DNA of 64,000 nt, taken from positions 186,001-250,000 of the forward strand of contig JAAVTG010000568.1 of the NCBI GenBank assembly GCA_011947345.1. The letters run 5' to 3'. A model generated the notes under the pieces. It saw only the letters and a program-made list of their open reading frames with translations, was not told the DNA's origin and searched no databases. The number at the start of each line of letters is the position of its first letter. Position 1 is the first letter of the stretch. Below, piece after piece: positions 43,557 to 55,299 of this stretch. Source of the DNA: Phytophthora quininea (lineage: Eukaryota > Oomycota > Peronosporomycetes > Peronosporales > Peronosporaceae). The translations under genes and the position numbers were made by a program.

Positions 43557-45605
43557 ATGGCGTCCGACGGCCCCGTGCTGAGTCTGGACGACCTGCTCTC
43601 GGACTTCCAGTCGCAACAGCGAGAGCAGCTGCTGGTGGCCGTGGACAAGCTCATCACTGACGCCATCCGCGAGCAGGGCGAGCTGCTGTCCGCCGTCAAG
43701 AGCAAAGTGCAGGAGCGCCACCTGCAGAGTCTGAGCCAGCTGCGGTCCGAAATAAATAGTGCCGACAGCGTCTTGGCAACCGTGTTAAACCATACACTTA
43801 ATGTGGACCACAACAAAGGTCTACTCTCGTGGATTGACGACGTGAATAAGAAATCTCAAGCTGCGGACTGTGTCACCAAGCTATGCGACGAATTAAAGCA
43901 GGGGCGTGCACAAGAATTCAGGGACGCCTTTGAAGCGCTTTTGGTGGTGTATATGCAGTACCTCAAGATCCCCATGGAACGGGGCGTCAAACTTATCAAC
44001 AGGATCGAAGATCTAAGAGAATCGCTGCACCAGAAAGCAGGCTTTAATGATGAACTAAGCAATCTGGTGGAGAGAGTGCGTTGGGCGTGCTCTGGAGTGC
44101 GTACGATTGGCAATGTGCGCTCGAGAAGCGATCGTGCGTTGTCAGAGAGTGAACGTCTCGAACTTTGCAGTTGTTTAAGTGCAATTGGGGCAGCCATGCC
44201 GACGCTTGCAGGCGAGTTCGAAGTGTGCAAACCATCAGCGAGTAATCTTATTCCAAGTGGCTTAATTAGTGATCCTAATGCGGATCTGGCAACGTTGATT
44301 CGTCAAGCTGCTAGTGCTAAGGGCGACCAAGTTGGATTGGATCCGACGTCGCTTGAAATGCTTTTGAAACTTGTGACTAATGGGAATACGACGGCAACCA
44401 TGAGCCCTCCCAGTATCCAAACAAATCAAGCGGCGTTAGGTCCCCGGGGCTAAACAGAAGCACCAGTCTTCCGAATCGAGCATTGTCGTCGCCCTCAGGT
44501 TTAAACGGCAGTGCTATTGGACGCACACCGCCGTTACCTCCAGGATACAGCGGCAGTATTGGTCGATCGCAGCCTCCACTACCCCTGGCTTTGGAAATTC
44601 GCAAAGCTCCCCACCATTACCGCCGCCAGATCATTTTAGTTCGATGAATGGGCTCAACACCTTGGCGCCAAGCTTCCACTCGAGTCAAAGCACTCATAGC
44701 TTATCGCTGTCATTGGGATTTGACGGCTCAAGTCTTTTCCAAGCCCCGCCACTACCTCCAGACTACAGTAGTGCTGTTGGACAGCCTCCTTTACCCCCAG
44801 TTCTGCTGGATCTAGTCCGCAGAAGATGTCTCCTCCACTTCCGCCTAGTTCCGGTAGCCCCAGTCCACAAAACATGTCTCCTCATCCTCCCGGTGCCTTT
44901 GCGATGAAGCAGAGCAATGTGCCATCGCAAGCTCTGCTCAAACTGGTGCCGGAATTCAAGTTTTACTACGATCGCCCCACTGAACTGCCCAAAGAAAGCG
45001 ACCGCGTCCGCATGGCCATGTTTGCACGTATGATTAATCATATGAACGCGTTGCCCAAAGCGACGTTGTGTCCGTATCCGCAGAGCCACGACTTGACGTG
45101 TCCGCTATCGCACACGTATTTTGAGGTAATGACGTACAATCCGCTGTACAAGCGTCTAATCTGCCGCCAAGCGTCTCACTACTGGGGCAACCAAGTCCAG
45201 GAAGACGTTAGCTGCGTTTGCTTGCATGTCGACACTGGTCTTGACTGGGAATGGCTGAACGAAGACAAACGCACGTACTGTCTGCAAGGCGCCAAGTGCA
45301 CGAATAAGAGGTGCGTCAAGTCGCACTCGTTTGAGGAAATGTGCTGGTACAATCCTTCCTACAAGATTAAGAAGTGCGAGAAGCGCATCCACGATCATAT
45401 CGCACGTGCACGCGGCACGATCGCGCCTCCGCTGGACTGCAACTATTACCATATCGAGGAAGGTAAGAACTCGGACAGACGCGAGTTCATGGTCGAAGAT
45501 GACCACGTTGGCCAGGATATCAGAATGTTGTTCGTGGAGCGCTCCCACAAGCCGCTCGCCGAACGACTTGAAGCGCTCCGATACGCGCGTGACAACAATC
45601 TGTGA
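43557..45605 (+). CDS. CCCH zinc-finger protein (left copy)
   Basis: ATG at 43557. The first 300 residues are helical with no known domain (LDDLLSDFQSQQREQLLVAVDKL). A Pro-rich linker with PPLPP repeats follows, and then a CCCH region: ending CPLSHTYFEVMTYNPLYKRLIC, a second finger CLQGAKCTNKRCVKSH (C-x5-C-x4-C-x3-H) and then FEEMCWYNPSYKIKKCEK. This spacing, and the Tyr-x-Pro-x-x-Tyr-Lys block after the finger, recall plant tandem CCCH RNA-binding proteins. Three breaks, all in C runs of the linker (44442-44445, 44582-44585, 44794-44798), are each repaired by one added C, so the gene is probably intact. Confidence 0.65.
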
Positions 45606-45750
45606 GCCTGCCAAGGGGCCTCGTCCTCTGCATTCATTTTCCTACCTCCTGCATGTGGTAAGCACAATCGTTTTTGCTTGTGATTTTGTTTCGAACGACC
45701 CGATACCTCACGCTAATCAAGTCTAAAACAAACACACTTTCCATCTTTAC

Positions 45751-47518
45751 TTACAAGTCGTTGGCGTGAGCGTAGCGTAGAGCTTCGAGAGCATCCGCTA
45801 GTGGCTTGTGAGACCGCTCGGGGAACAGCATCTTGATGGGTTTGCCGACGTAATCGTGTTCAGTCGTGAAGTCCCGTTTGTCCGACTTCGGGCCGTCTTC
45901 GATGTGATAGAAGATGCAGTCAAGTGGTGGCGAGATGACACCGCGCGCACGGACAATGTGGTCGTGAACACGCTTCTCGCACTTGTTGACCTTGTACCAA
46001 GGGTTATACCATCGCATCTCCTCGAACGAGTGCGATTTGATACACTTCTTGTTGATGCATCTCGCACCTAGTGGGCAGAACGAGCGCTTCTCCTCTAGCA
46101 TCCACTTCCAGTCCACGCCAGTGTCGACATGGACACAGGCGCAATTAGGGTCGTCTTTTACGCGGTTTCCCCAGTAGTGGTCTGGTTGGCGACAGATCAT
46201 GCGCTTGTACAATGGATTGTAAGTCATGACTTCGAGGATCGAATGCGAGAGCGCGCAGGACGGATCGTGGTCTGGCTGGAGCGGACACAGCGACGCCTTT
46301 GGCAGCCCAGTGATGTGGTTCATCATGCGAGCGAACATAATCTTACGACCAATATCGTTCTCCTCTGGCAAGTCGACGGGGCGGTCGTGGTAGAACTTGA
46401 ACGTTGGCACCAGCTTGAGTAAAGCTGGAGAGGGTTTCTTAATTACGACAATGTCAGCCGGAGGTGACGAAGGAGTCGATGGTTTCACAGGACTGTTGGG
46501 GTTTGAGGGAGGCGAAGGCTTTCCCCACGGCCCGACTGTAGTGGTTGAGGTCGCACTGTTGTTCCAGGCTGGAGCTGGCGACACTTGACGAGTCGGACTC
46601 CCCAGGAAGTTAGCTTTGATGGGGACATTTGGCTGCTAGAACTCGTCCAGGAGCTCAGTTTCGATTGCGGGGGCGTCGTTTGTCTCTCGTTGATGTCCTG
46701 GATTGGATTCCTCTGCACTCCATTGCTCACCAGTTTCAAAAGCATCTCGAACGACGCTTGTTCTCCGCTATCTGCAGCCTGACGTAGCAATCTGGCCAGA
46801 TCGGTATTTGAGTCGCTGATTAGTCCGCTAGGAAGCAGCTGATTCATCGTCGGTCTGCACATTTCAAACTCGAGTGCTAACGTGGGCATGGCAGCCCCCA
46901 TTGCGCTCATGCAGCTGCACAATTCGAGGCTTTCACTCTCTGACAGCGGCGTCGCATCATGCGACCGCGCATTGCCAATTGTGCGCACGCCATTGCAGGC
47001 CCAGCGCACCCGATAGACGAGATTCAGCAGCTCTTCGTTGGTTCCTGCTCTTTGATGCAACGCTTCTTTAAAGTCTTCAATGCGATTCACCAGTCGACCC
47101 CTCTCTCCATGGGGACCTCTAGATGCTCCATATAGACTACGAGTAGAGCTTCAAAGTCGCTTCGGAAGGCGTTGCCTTGTCCGGCCTGCAGGTGGGTCTG
47201 CATCTTGTCCACACACTCTTTGGCCTGCAGCTTCTTGCTTTCGTCCTGGATCCACGCGATTAAGCCGGAATTTCTCTCAAAATTTAGCGTCTGGGCTACG
47301 ACAACGTCTAGCATGGACGGCTGCGCGTCCTTGAGCGTCTGCAGCGCCTGCAGGTGTCTCTCTTGAGCCTGGCGCTGGATGTTCATGAGCATCGAGTCTT
47401 GGTCCCGAATGGCGCCCGTCACGAGGCGGTCGACGGCCACGAGCAGCTGCTGCCGCTGCTGCGTTTGGAAGTCCATGAGCAGGTCGTCCAGAGGCAGCTC
47501 GGCGTCCGAGAGAGGCAT
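45751..47518 (-). CDS. CCCH zinc-finger protein (right copy)
   Basis: The mirrored paralogue of 43557-45605, tail to tail with 145 bp between stops. ATG at 47518 (MPLSDAELPLDDLLMDFQ). The helical N-terminus, shorter linker and CCCH region (CPLGARCINKKCIKSH, MRWYNPWYKVNKCEK) are conserved. One-base breaks sit at 47098-47101 and 46600-46603, both C/G4 runs; one added base each restores RIEDF and the SPAPAW linker. The two proteins have diverged clearly in the linker and by scattered changes elsewhere, so this pair is much older than the inverted repeat at 26/36 kb. Confidence 0.65.
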
Positions 47519-47941
47519 CTTGAGCGCTAGTAGAGGCTGGACGTCGGTCGGGAAGAGCGCGAATTTGATTGTGACGCCTGTCAACGGCTGAAATATCAGA
47601 CAAATTTGGGAGGTATAGCCAACTCAAGTGAAGTTTTTTTAATGAATATATGAAGCAAATAGCGTACGATTGTTGACAGCGAGCTTCGATTCAAAGTAAA
47701 AGCTTTGGCTTGGGAGCTTGTTGGCCATAAACTCGATGCACTTGGAATTGAGCGCAAGAATCCGTGCGGTGTCGTGTTGTAAGCGTACGATTCACTTGAA
47801 TGGGCAATTCCAGTCGCGGAAGACGACGAAACTGTTCAAAGCCATTTGCAGATCAAAGTGATAATATTCTTTGGCCATTGAAATGATAGCAAAGGAGCAT
47901 GCACTGCTGTCACTTTCGATTTCTCGGGACCGCTAAAACTT
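47519..47941. other. Intergenic, promoter side of the right CCCH gene
   Basis: About 420 bp, AT-rich in its middle. No coding frame or repeat recognised. Confidence 0.35.
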
Positions 47942-48150
47942 ATGAGCTCTTCTAAGCGAGCTCGAAAGTTCGTTGCAACTCGTTGTAGCAAAGTCTCTAC
48001 TCGTACTACGAGATGGCATTTACACGATAATTTATCGCCGACCAAGGCAGCTCAGGTGGGACAGGTGCGGCGGCTGCAAAGTTTACTGCGTCATCCTGAC
48101 TATTGTATCACAAAGGATGTTGTGATGGCTGTCGGCAACCGGAGCCGCCG
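47942..48150 (+). pseudogene. N-terminal scrap of an ankyrin-type gene
   Basis: After ATG 47942 the frame contains TKAAQVGQVRRLQSLLRHPD and CITKDVVMAVGN, which fit the first repeat of the family (compare KAARTGQVQWLQNLLAQPN). The match stops near 48140 where a retroelement fragment begins. The usual CLP..IRDGLPH signature upstream is missing. Confidence 0.45.
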
Positions 48151-48382
48151 GGTACTGCCCAGAGCAAGTGAGAGAGACAACTAAGAGGCAGGCGAGCCGG
48201 CCCCTCTGAGGGGTTTTAGTTAGGTATAAAGACTAGCTACTAGGGATTTTAAACACACGACCAACGACGTGGACGCTAGGAGCTGAGTTGAAATGATTTG
48301 ATTAACTAGTTAGCGGATTCTCTCGTCTGGAAGGTGTAACTTAGACAATCTATCTAATCAAGAATCCATTCGCAGAATTCAG

Positions 48383-49038
48383 CTAAACTCGCGGGATCCA
48401 AATACCCTGCGGCCGTTCTAGAAGAATGTCCTTCGGAGGATCAAACCCCAATTGCCCGACTAGTTCTGCAATCGCTGAGGAATCGCAATGAAGATCCGTT
48501 GCATGCTGGTAAATGAATTGGTAGTGCATCTTAAAAGGAACTTTGCAGATTAGCAACGTTAGGCATTTCTGCCTTCGTCTCACGGAAATGAATGTCGTTT
48601 CGCAATCTCCATGTGGCGTGGAAAACAATAGCAGTTTGCACTTTCCAAGAAGCAGCAATTCTTTTGCTTCTCTCTCCACCTTGTGCGGATATCTTGTAGC
48701 TTTGGAAAAAGCAACAGCCGCCAGCTTAGAGATGGTCGGAAGACTGATGACCACGGAGCCCACACTTGGCGCCACATTTCTTTCAAGGCTGGGCACGTAT
48801 AAAAGCAGTGCTCCACCGTTTCGATAGCTTGACACGTAGGACGAACACATTGTTGAATGCTTGGGTCCAGTGATCTTAGAAAGTAAAGCCGCGAGCCCAC
48901 AGTCAAATCACCAAAGTACAGGCGCAGTACGTGGACGCTAGGAGATTGGGTCGTGCAGTCTCCTACTGGCGGACCGACTGCCATGTCGCTGTTGATCGAA
49001 TGGCTGCAGTGCAATTCACAGCAAAGTTTGACACTCAT
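48383..49038 (-). mobile_element. LINE-type retrotransposon 3' fragment (RT zinc-binding end)
   Basis: Minus-strand frames contain CVRPTCQAIETVEHCFYTCPALKEMWRQ, the Cys-x-x-x-Cys...His-x4-Cys zinc-binding region that follows the reverse transcriptase in non-LTR elements, then SWRLLLFPKLQDIRTRW. A frame change near 48600-48800 and a second frame carry it to 48383. Only this end remains, as expected of a 5'-truncated LINE copy. The 3' flank (48180-48380) may be its untranslated tail and includes the palindrome CCCCTCTGAGGGG near 48195. Confidence 0.6.
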
Positions 49039-49219
49039 CCCTGCTTCATGGATTCATGTACACTCGAATGCACCCGTCCGAAAGTAGCTGTAGCTGTCAG
49101 CGCTTCGTCCGGCGAGCAGATACGTATGCTGGAAACTGTTTTCTAACGCTGCGTTCGCATCACCATCAAGTAATCCTTCGTAACTTTCTTCCCCAAGCGG
49201 GTGGTCCGAGATCTAGCCC

Positions 49220-50165
49220 CAAGAAGACGACAGGCGCAAAAAGGAAATGGTGCGTGAATTAGTCAAGGAAATCCAGAACTCCGGCCAAGTTGGCCACTCT
49301 TTTGGTGCGGCAACGTATCGATTTTACGATCTCCGACGTAAGATTCGAGCGAAGAAGACGTTGCCGCAAGTCTTGAGGCAATATGAAGACGCACTCCAAA
49401 CCATTTTTGCTGTTGAACACGAGTCCAGTGAAATCGGTGAAGATGACAAGGGTCATGACGCAGACACCAGTCCACATGTTCCAGTTCGTGACACCAGATC
49501 CAGTGGCCGAATTAGTGAAATCAGACCCAGTTCATTTGTTCGTGAAACCAGATCCAGCGCGAGAAACAGCCTAGCCGAAGACCAGAGCAGTGATACGGAC
49601 ACCACCAGTTTCCAGGAGATCTACTTTGAGAGTCGCTCGGAGAGTGAAGTTGGTGCCAGTTGTGATGAGACCGACAACATCAGGCTCGTCGAGAGTGAGG
49701 AGATTACTCTCGACACTGAGGAAGCCAATAAGAGCAACCACCCGGTCGGGTGAAAAGTGAGCAGCCCAGAGTCTCCGCTCACGCTCCGATTGTTGTCGAT
49801 GGAGAGCAGACAGAAGATGAGATCAACCGAGTATTTACACTATTGAGCAAAAGGCACCAGCTGACCCAACAAGGAGTTGCCCGCGAGGTCATCGACAGAT
49901 TTCTTCCTTTACCCAGGTCGTGAGCGTGATAGTTCACACGGCAGAGCTGAGGATGCTTGTAGGGAATGTGGATGGAGTGGAAAGCCAAGGTGAAGCGAGA
50001 AACTTGGCTATCGAGGAGGCTCCTCGTAGGCTACGAGTCGTAGCTGACAGTTCGGTAAGATCGATTTCTAGCGACAATAATTCGTACGCTGCGACCGAGA
50101 AAGCATGGCTTGATGGAGCACAGTTTCGTGTATTTCGCTTCAAGGACACATTGGTGCTAGTCTAG
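49220..50165 (+). pseudogene. Unknown repeated-domain protein, right-arm copy, 5' truncated
   Basis: Starting inside the second helical unit (EMVRELVKEIQNSGQ), this copy follows the left-arm gene closely: FYDLRRKIRAKKTLPQVL, the acidic Ser/Arg-rich region, and the C-terminal part to TAG at 50163-50165. The first unit is absent; its place is taken by the retroelement fragment. It has the same frame change after NKSNHPVG as the left copy, so that feature is shared by both and is not an isolated error. Confidence 0.6.
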
Positions 50166-50192
50166 GCTACAGCCCGACCTGAGGGGGAAGCT

Positions 50193-50594
50193 TTATCCAA
50201 CGTGGTACCCGACGTCACGACGCCGCTGAGCGAATTCGCTGACTAGCGTCTTGAACTTCTCGTACTGCGCAGGTGTCATGATGTTGATGAGATCAGATGA
50301 CTGGTAGCGGCCCACCCAGCTGTTAAACATATTTTCCTTGCACCTCGCATTGGTCATCATCTTCTCGAACTTGTCAACGCTGATCGTTCTCTCCTCGTCG
50401 TCGTCGTCCTAATCGTCGTCGTCGATGATGTTTTGGGAGGTCCTCAGGAAGCGCTTTTGTGCAGCGTCCGTCAGAGTGTCTACTCCGTTCACCATTTCAC
50501 CTGCTGCCATCTTCCCAGTGGTGGTCTTCGGGGAGTCCTCGTTGTTCGCGACGAAGTTGACGGCAGCCAGCAGCAGGACGTGATAAATTCGCAT
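50193..50594 (-). pseudogene. RXLR-dEER secreted effector, copy 2, nonsense codon before dEER
   Basis: The ATG at 50594 starts a signal peptide similar to copy 1 (MRIYHVLLLAAVNFVANNED); the RXLR motif RFLR is intact. In the Asp-rich stretch a TAG at 50409-50411 stops translation just before the EER. Downstream, the effector domain stays open and in frame to the TAA at 50193-50195. The nonsense codon lies in a GAC/GAT repeat, not in a homopolymer, so it is unlikely to be a base-calling artefact. The gene is inverted relative to copy 1 and lies in the mirrored position. Confidence 0.75.
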
Positions 50595-50734
50595 CGTTGA
50601 GTTGGAAAGGATGACTTCGAAGCTTGAAGGCTTGAGACTTGGTTGCTGTGAAGAAAATTGGAGAATGAAAAGCTGGTGGTGGAGGTTCTGGCTTCGGTTG
50701 TTGATGAACAGTGAGCTCCCGAACGGAGTTTTTG

Positions 50735-53700
50735 TAGTGTAGATCACCAGCCATGCCCAGCCAGCCGCAGTGGTGGCGACTGGATGGTCTCGTGCACATC
50801 AATTCGTAACGCGAGCCAGGATGACACGGTATCGCAATACGTGATGACCTCCGAGTAGATAACGACATTTGTGTTGACACGACTGTCAACCACCCAACTC
50901 CGTGCTCGGGGCACGGAATCCCCAAACGATAGACAAGCTCATTGTAGCTCACTTGTCGATTAGCATCTAATAGACTACCGGCCAACTTAGGGAGCTTCGC
51001 CGACTCCCCATCGTGTCTTCATACCTGCAGACACTACAGTTTTGGCGTTTTCGACATGACGGCAATGTAATGAAATCTTGTTAATAGCATCAGCATCTGG
51101 CCGATTGTGAGCCGGACGTACTTCTTTTGCAGAGATGTTGATGGCATGGGGAGTTCGTAAAGAGTAAAGGTGGTCAGTACCACTGATTTGGACCACAGCA
51201 CCACGTGGGCTAAATCACCAAAACTGTGCGCTGGCCATTAGCACCATGTGTATAGACTGCGTTCACCACCAGGAAGGCATTTTTCACCAAAAGAGTTCAG
51301 GACTCAAAGTATTGTTCAATCCAGCAACAGCGCGATTCGATATTACCTTCACCTGTACCTGATAACAAATCTTGTGGTGAAGGTGCGGTTGGTCACATGC
51401 AAGTCATCAGAGTCAAACGTGTTAAAAGATTTCTCGTCATTGTGTTTGTTACTAGCATCTGCACCTCTTTGTTTGAGCACAAGACGCTCGAGGGACTCTA
51501 CTTGGGCCAGGATAATCCTGTGAAACGGTGTCACTGCCACTCGGATGCGCAGCGGGCTGGCTGCAACTGGTATTCATTAGTGCCAAATAGCTAAATGGTT
51601 GTGACGCCATTGGACCATGTCGAATAGTACCATTGTCAGCGCTTTCCGAATCGCGCCAATATACGTAGTCCGGAGAGAATGACAAATCTGCCTCGTAAGC
51701 TACGGAGCTAGACAAATTGTAACTTTGTTGATTGTAACTACGACGTCCGGGAGGTGAGGCATCTGCAGAAGGTTCCAATTCAACGAGCGTATTTTGAGCG
51801 TCGGTCACCGGCGGGTTGCAATTAGCGTGTTTTTGAGATTTTCGCTTTTTTCTTCTCTCTCTTTCGCTGTAGTACGGCTCGAAGATGCAAAAACAAATCG
51901 AGGTTCAAGATCGATCATGCCAGGGCATGGTGCTCCCGCTATCACCGTTGCGTGAATGACGTGTACACAAATCCCAACCTTAAAGAAGTACCGACACCCA
52001 CAAGCTTTGTTTCCAATATCCACAGTACATCCACACCGGGGCATTCCAAATCATTGCATGCGCCGGATGTGAGGAGACTTAATAGGTTTGTTCACATCAT
52101 CAGGATTTTTAATCTCGTCATCCATTTCGTCAGATTCCGCCTCGAGGTTATCTGCTGCCTCGACTTTGTGAAAAACCAATGCTGTTCGAGTATTTCCTGA
52201 TGGCGGCTGTATTTCAGCTCTGAGTTCTCCGCGCTTAACGTATCCGTTGTATAAAGCTCGAAGGCGGTAGGACGCAGCTGGTGTCGTGTGAAATGGAGCA
52301 CGATCATTGGCAAAGGCCAATCGAGATGTATCCGGTCGATTCACAAGTTCTGTAGGCGTAGCTTCTGAAGAATCATTGACGAGTTTGAGTGTTCGATGGT
52401 AGGGTTCAACAGGATTGTTAGTTTCTGCAGCCCCGGGTTCGGTTATGTAAGCTTGCCAGTTCGAAAACCTAGAGTTGGTTATCCATTGTTTCTTCAAATG
52501 CAAACTAATTTTGCGAAAAGGTGTGTTCGTTCTGCCTTCGGTAGTCCATTTGGCGAGAGCATGGTCCCTGCGCGTTATATACTCGTCTTCCGTTCGAGCA
52601 AAGTGCATCCCATTGCAGTCTCTAAAAGCATGCCAATAAGACGCGGTGGGAGTCCGCGTGTGTGGTTCTTCACGTTTTGCAAAACGTGGAACCAACACAT
52701 AAATATGTTGGTGTCGGGGAGCTCCGCTCTAATCGCGTAGTGACGTGCATCATCACAGTCCGTCATGACAAACTCGGGCTTAAACACACAGTCCAATGCA
52801 TCCCTTACGACTTCCTTTAACTTGTGTAGCAACAATGCAATATCTTCTTCTTTGCGTTGGGATGTACAACTGTGCATGGTCGGGAAAAATATCCTCGACG
52901 ATCGGGAAACCCAAGCACGAACACAGGGTAGCGTTTGTCCGTCATGTTGTGGGTGCTATCCAAGTGCAAGATAGTGTTACAGTCTTGTAAACCTTGGACT
53001 TTAACGTAAGTGTCCAACAATGCATAACAAGTAAGAGCGATTCGAAATGGTGACGTTGCAGACCCGTTCCCCAAATGCGGCTGCATTTCGCCTCCTTTGC
53101 AATTCGCATCACAAAGTACAATTAGTTTGTCAGGGTCTTGAGAAATCGAAACACCGGCACGGTGCATGCTTTTAGAGCAAATGTCAATGACAGGCCGCAT
53201 GGAATCGCTTCGGTTGTTCTTCCGCCATCGCTTTACGAAAGCAGCAACTTGTTTCAGGCGCGGAGCTGGCTTAGGAAACTCTCCGCTTGCAATTTTTTGC
53301 TAAGTCGACCAAACAGCTTTTTGGCACGACATAAGCATTTCCCTCAAGCGCCGAACGTAAGTATGTCTTCATTTCTGCTGTGAGTCTTGGTGAGGCTGGC
53401 AAATTTTCGTGCGAGCTGTCATGACTGTGCTCACGAGTGAGGCAAAAGTAGTTTCTTGGCAAGCGTGAACTTTATAACTACACGGACAACCCGCAATGCA
53501 TTGCCTTGACGTACAGGTCGTAACGACCCTCCTCATGTAGTGGTCTTTGACATGAAGTACGACCTCATTGCGAGCTAAGTGGTCAAGCGAACACTTGGAT
53601 TACTGGCTATGGCGCCGGCAATGCGATGGGAGCGTGTTTAGGTAAGCGTCCCATGAAATACTCGATGTGCCTCCAGTATTCTCGTCACTTCGCCAAATAC

Positions 53701-54940
53701 GAGTCCATGAAGGGCGTGCTGCCTGTTTTAATTTCCACAACAACGCAGTATCATTAACGTTAGCTATGAGAAACACGGGTCGAAGAGTAAATGTAATTGT
53801 ACCTGAGGAGGGGCAAGCGTTCGAATGTCTTCGTTCTCTTGGATCGCGCGATTTGTTAAGTTTTTTCCCACTTGGCGAGAGGGTGTGTCATCTTGTACAA
53901 GCCCATGAGCTCTGTCTGCGTGTATTGACGTTCCATTTGGACACGCATTGTCGCGTTGTGCGCCTGAACTACGGTCAGCGTTGATGTTGGTATCGGCTTT
54001 AGAACTGGTGTCACACGTGCTATCCACAACTTCTGATAAATCCTTACCCGTTTCATCTTCACCACATTCAACTCCACGATCTCTTTGATAAGTTTGGTCA
54101 GAGCGTACACGTGCAATCGTCGCTGATATTGCCTCGTCAACAACATACGCATTGCATTATTCAAGACATCGCGTCGAGTTGAGCCTGCAATTTCGCTTGC
54201 TATCAGATCGAATGTTTGAATACTTCGCCATCCACTCTGCGTAGTTGAATTCACTAATCCACTGCTATCGGCATCCCACAGGATGACGTAGATGATAGGG
54301 TCGATCTTATCATGAGTGTCCAAGTGTATTGGGTACCGATCGCGAGGAACAACGCGAAGTACTTGTGCGCGTCAAAGCCATTGCGGTGCAATTGCGGTAC
54401 ATAGTACGTAGTATGAAATGTAATCGCCGGCTGAAAGACTCTTTTGGCCGATTCGCTTGATCGACGCTGCGAGGCCAGGAGGTCTGTCGCTGGGGTGGCT
54501 GTCGGCGTCCATTGACGAGAAGCTCTTGAAGATATTCGTCGCGAGGTGGTGGTTTCTTTTGCAATGAGCACTCCAAAACGATAGTTATTTTGGCAATACA
54601 TCGATAGCTATTTTGACAATACAGCGTTATGAAGTGCCTAACATCAGGTGCCTAACATCCTGCATTCGAGCATTGGTGATTTAACCCGTATCAGTGGTGG
54701 AAAAGCCCTCCTCGGTGGTGTTGCGGGAAATCCCTCAGTTCGTAAATGGTGTCGCCGCCGTCGTGCACGTGTATCACAGCAATAACTAACCTCCATCTTC
54801 AGCCCGCCAACTTCCACCGCCAACTTTCAACTACCGATGCTAATCTAAAACAATACGTTAGTGATTCTGCAAATCACAGTGCTGAGCTCGACAATTTTTA
54901 TAAGGTTTATGTGCAGGTCCAGGTCCAGATCTGCCGGGGA
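50735..54940. mobile_element. About 4.2 kb insertion carrying a MULE-type transposon
   Basis: The left arm runs straight from the block matching 54940 to the block matching 50725 (about 41505-41527), so this stretch is extra in the right arm. Its core (51805-53462, minus strand) is a Mutator-like transposase. Short open frames at both sides (50740-51196 and 53856-54601) may belong to the element or to another; I recognise none of them. Terminal inverted repeats were not found by eye. Confidence 0.55.
51805..53462 (-). pseudogene. Mutator-like (MULE) transposase with SWIM zinc finger
   Basis: In order on the minus strand: an N-terminal piece (about 53460-53270), ILHLDSTHNMTDKRYPVFVLGF with the first catalytic Asp (about 52960), PEFVMTDCDDARHYAI with the second (about 52760) followed by CWFHVLQNVKNH, a long helical part (52698-52051), and CGCRYFFKVGICVHV, a SWIM finger (CxC...CxH). 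These are MULE transposase marks. At least three frame changes separate the parts, so the copy is probably inactive. Confidence 0.65.
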
Positions 54941-55078
54941 AATCTGTACAATAATTCTGTCATAACGAGTAGCAGCTATGTATCCGGTCTCTGGCATGTT
55001 TACTTGCTATCTGTGTTACCTTTCGTCCTTCGCTCCTTTGTCGGGGTGGTTCAGTCTCAAATGACAACTAGCCGAGCG

Positions 55079-55095
55079 CCGCCGCTACGCGGCGG
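55079..55095 (-). terminator. 3' terminal hairpin of the Helitron
   Basis: CCGCCGC and GCGGCGG pair perfectly around a 3-nt loop, eight bases inside the terminal CTAG. In Helitrons such hairpins signal the end of rolling-circle transfer. Confidence 0.75.
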
Positions 55096-55299
55096 TGGGT
55101 TATGGTTCGATGCAGCTGTGTGGACCGCCCGCCTCCGCCTCGCTCCGGCGGGATGATTTAGCTTTCCACACGAATTACTAAGTAGTGCAATCTAAAACGT
55201 ACATGTGATGAAAATTGTCAAGTGCCATTTGTCCAAAATAAAGCTAGGTTCTAGTTCGCAGTGGCAAGCTACTACATCTAGCCTAGCAATACACCTCAA

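Noticed and set aside
49259..49477. Minus-strand frames over the right repeated-domain gene, mirrored at 42778-43005
   Set aside because: Antisense shadows of a conserved coding region present in both arms.
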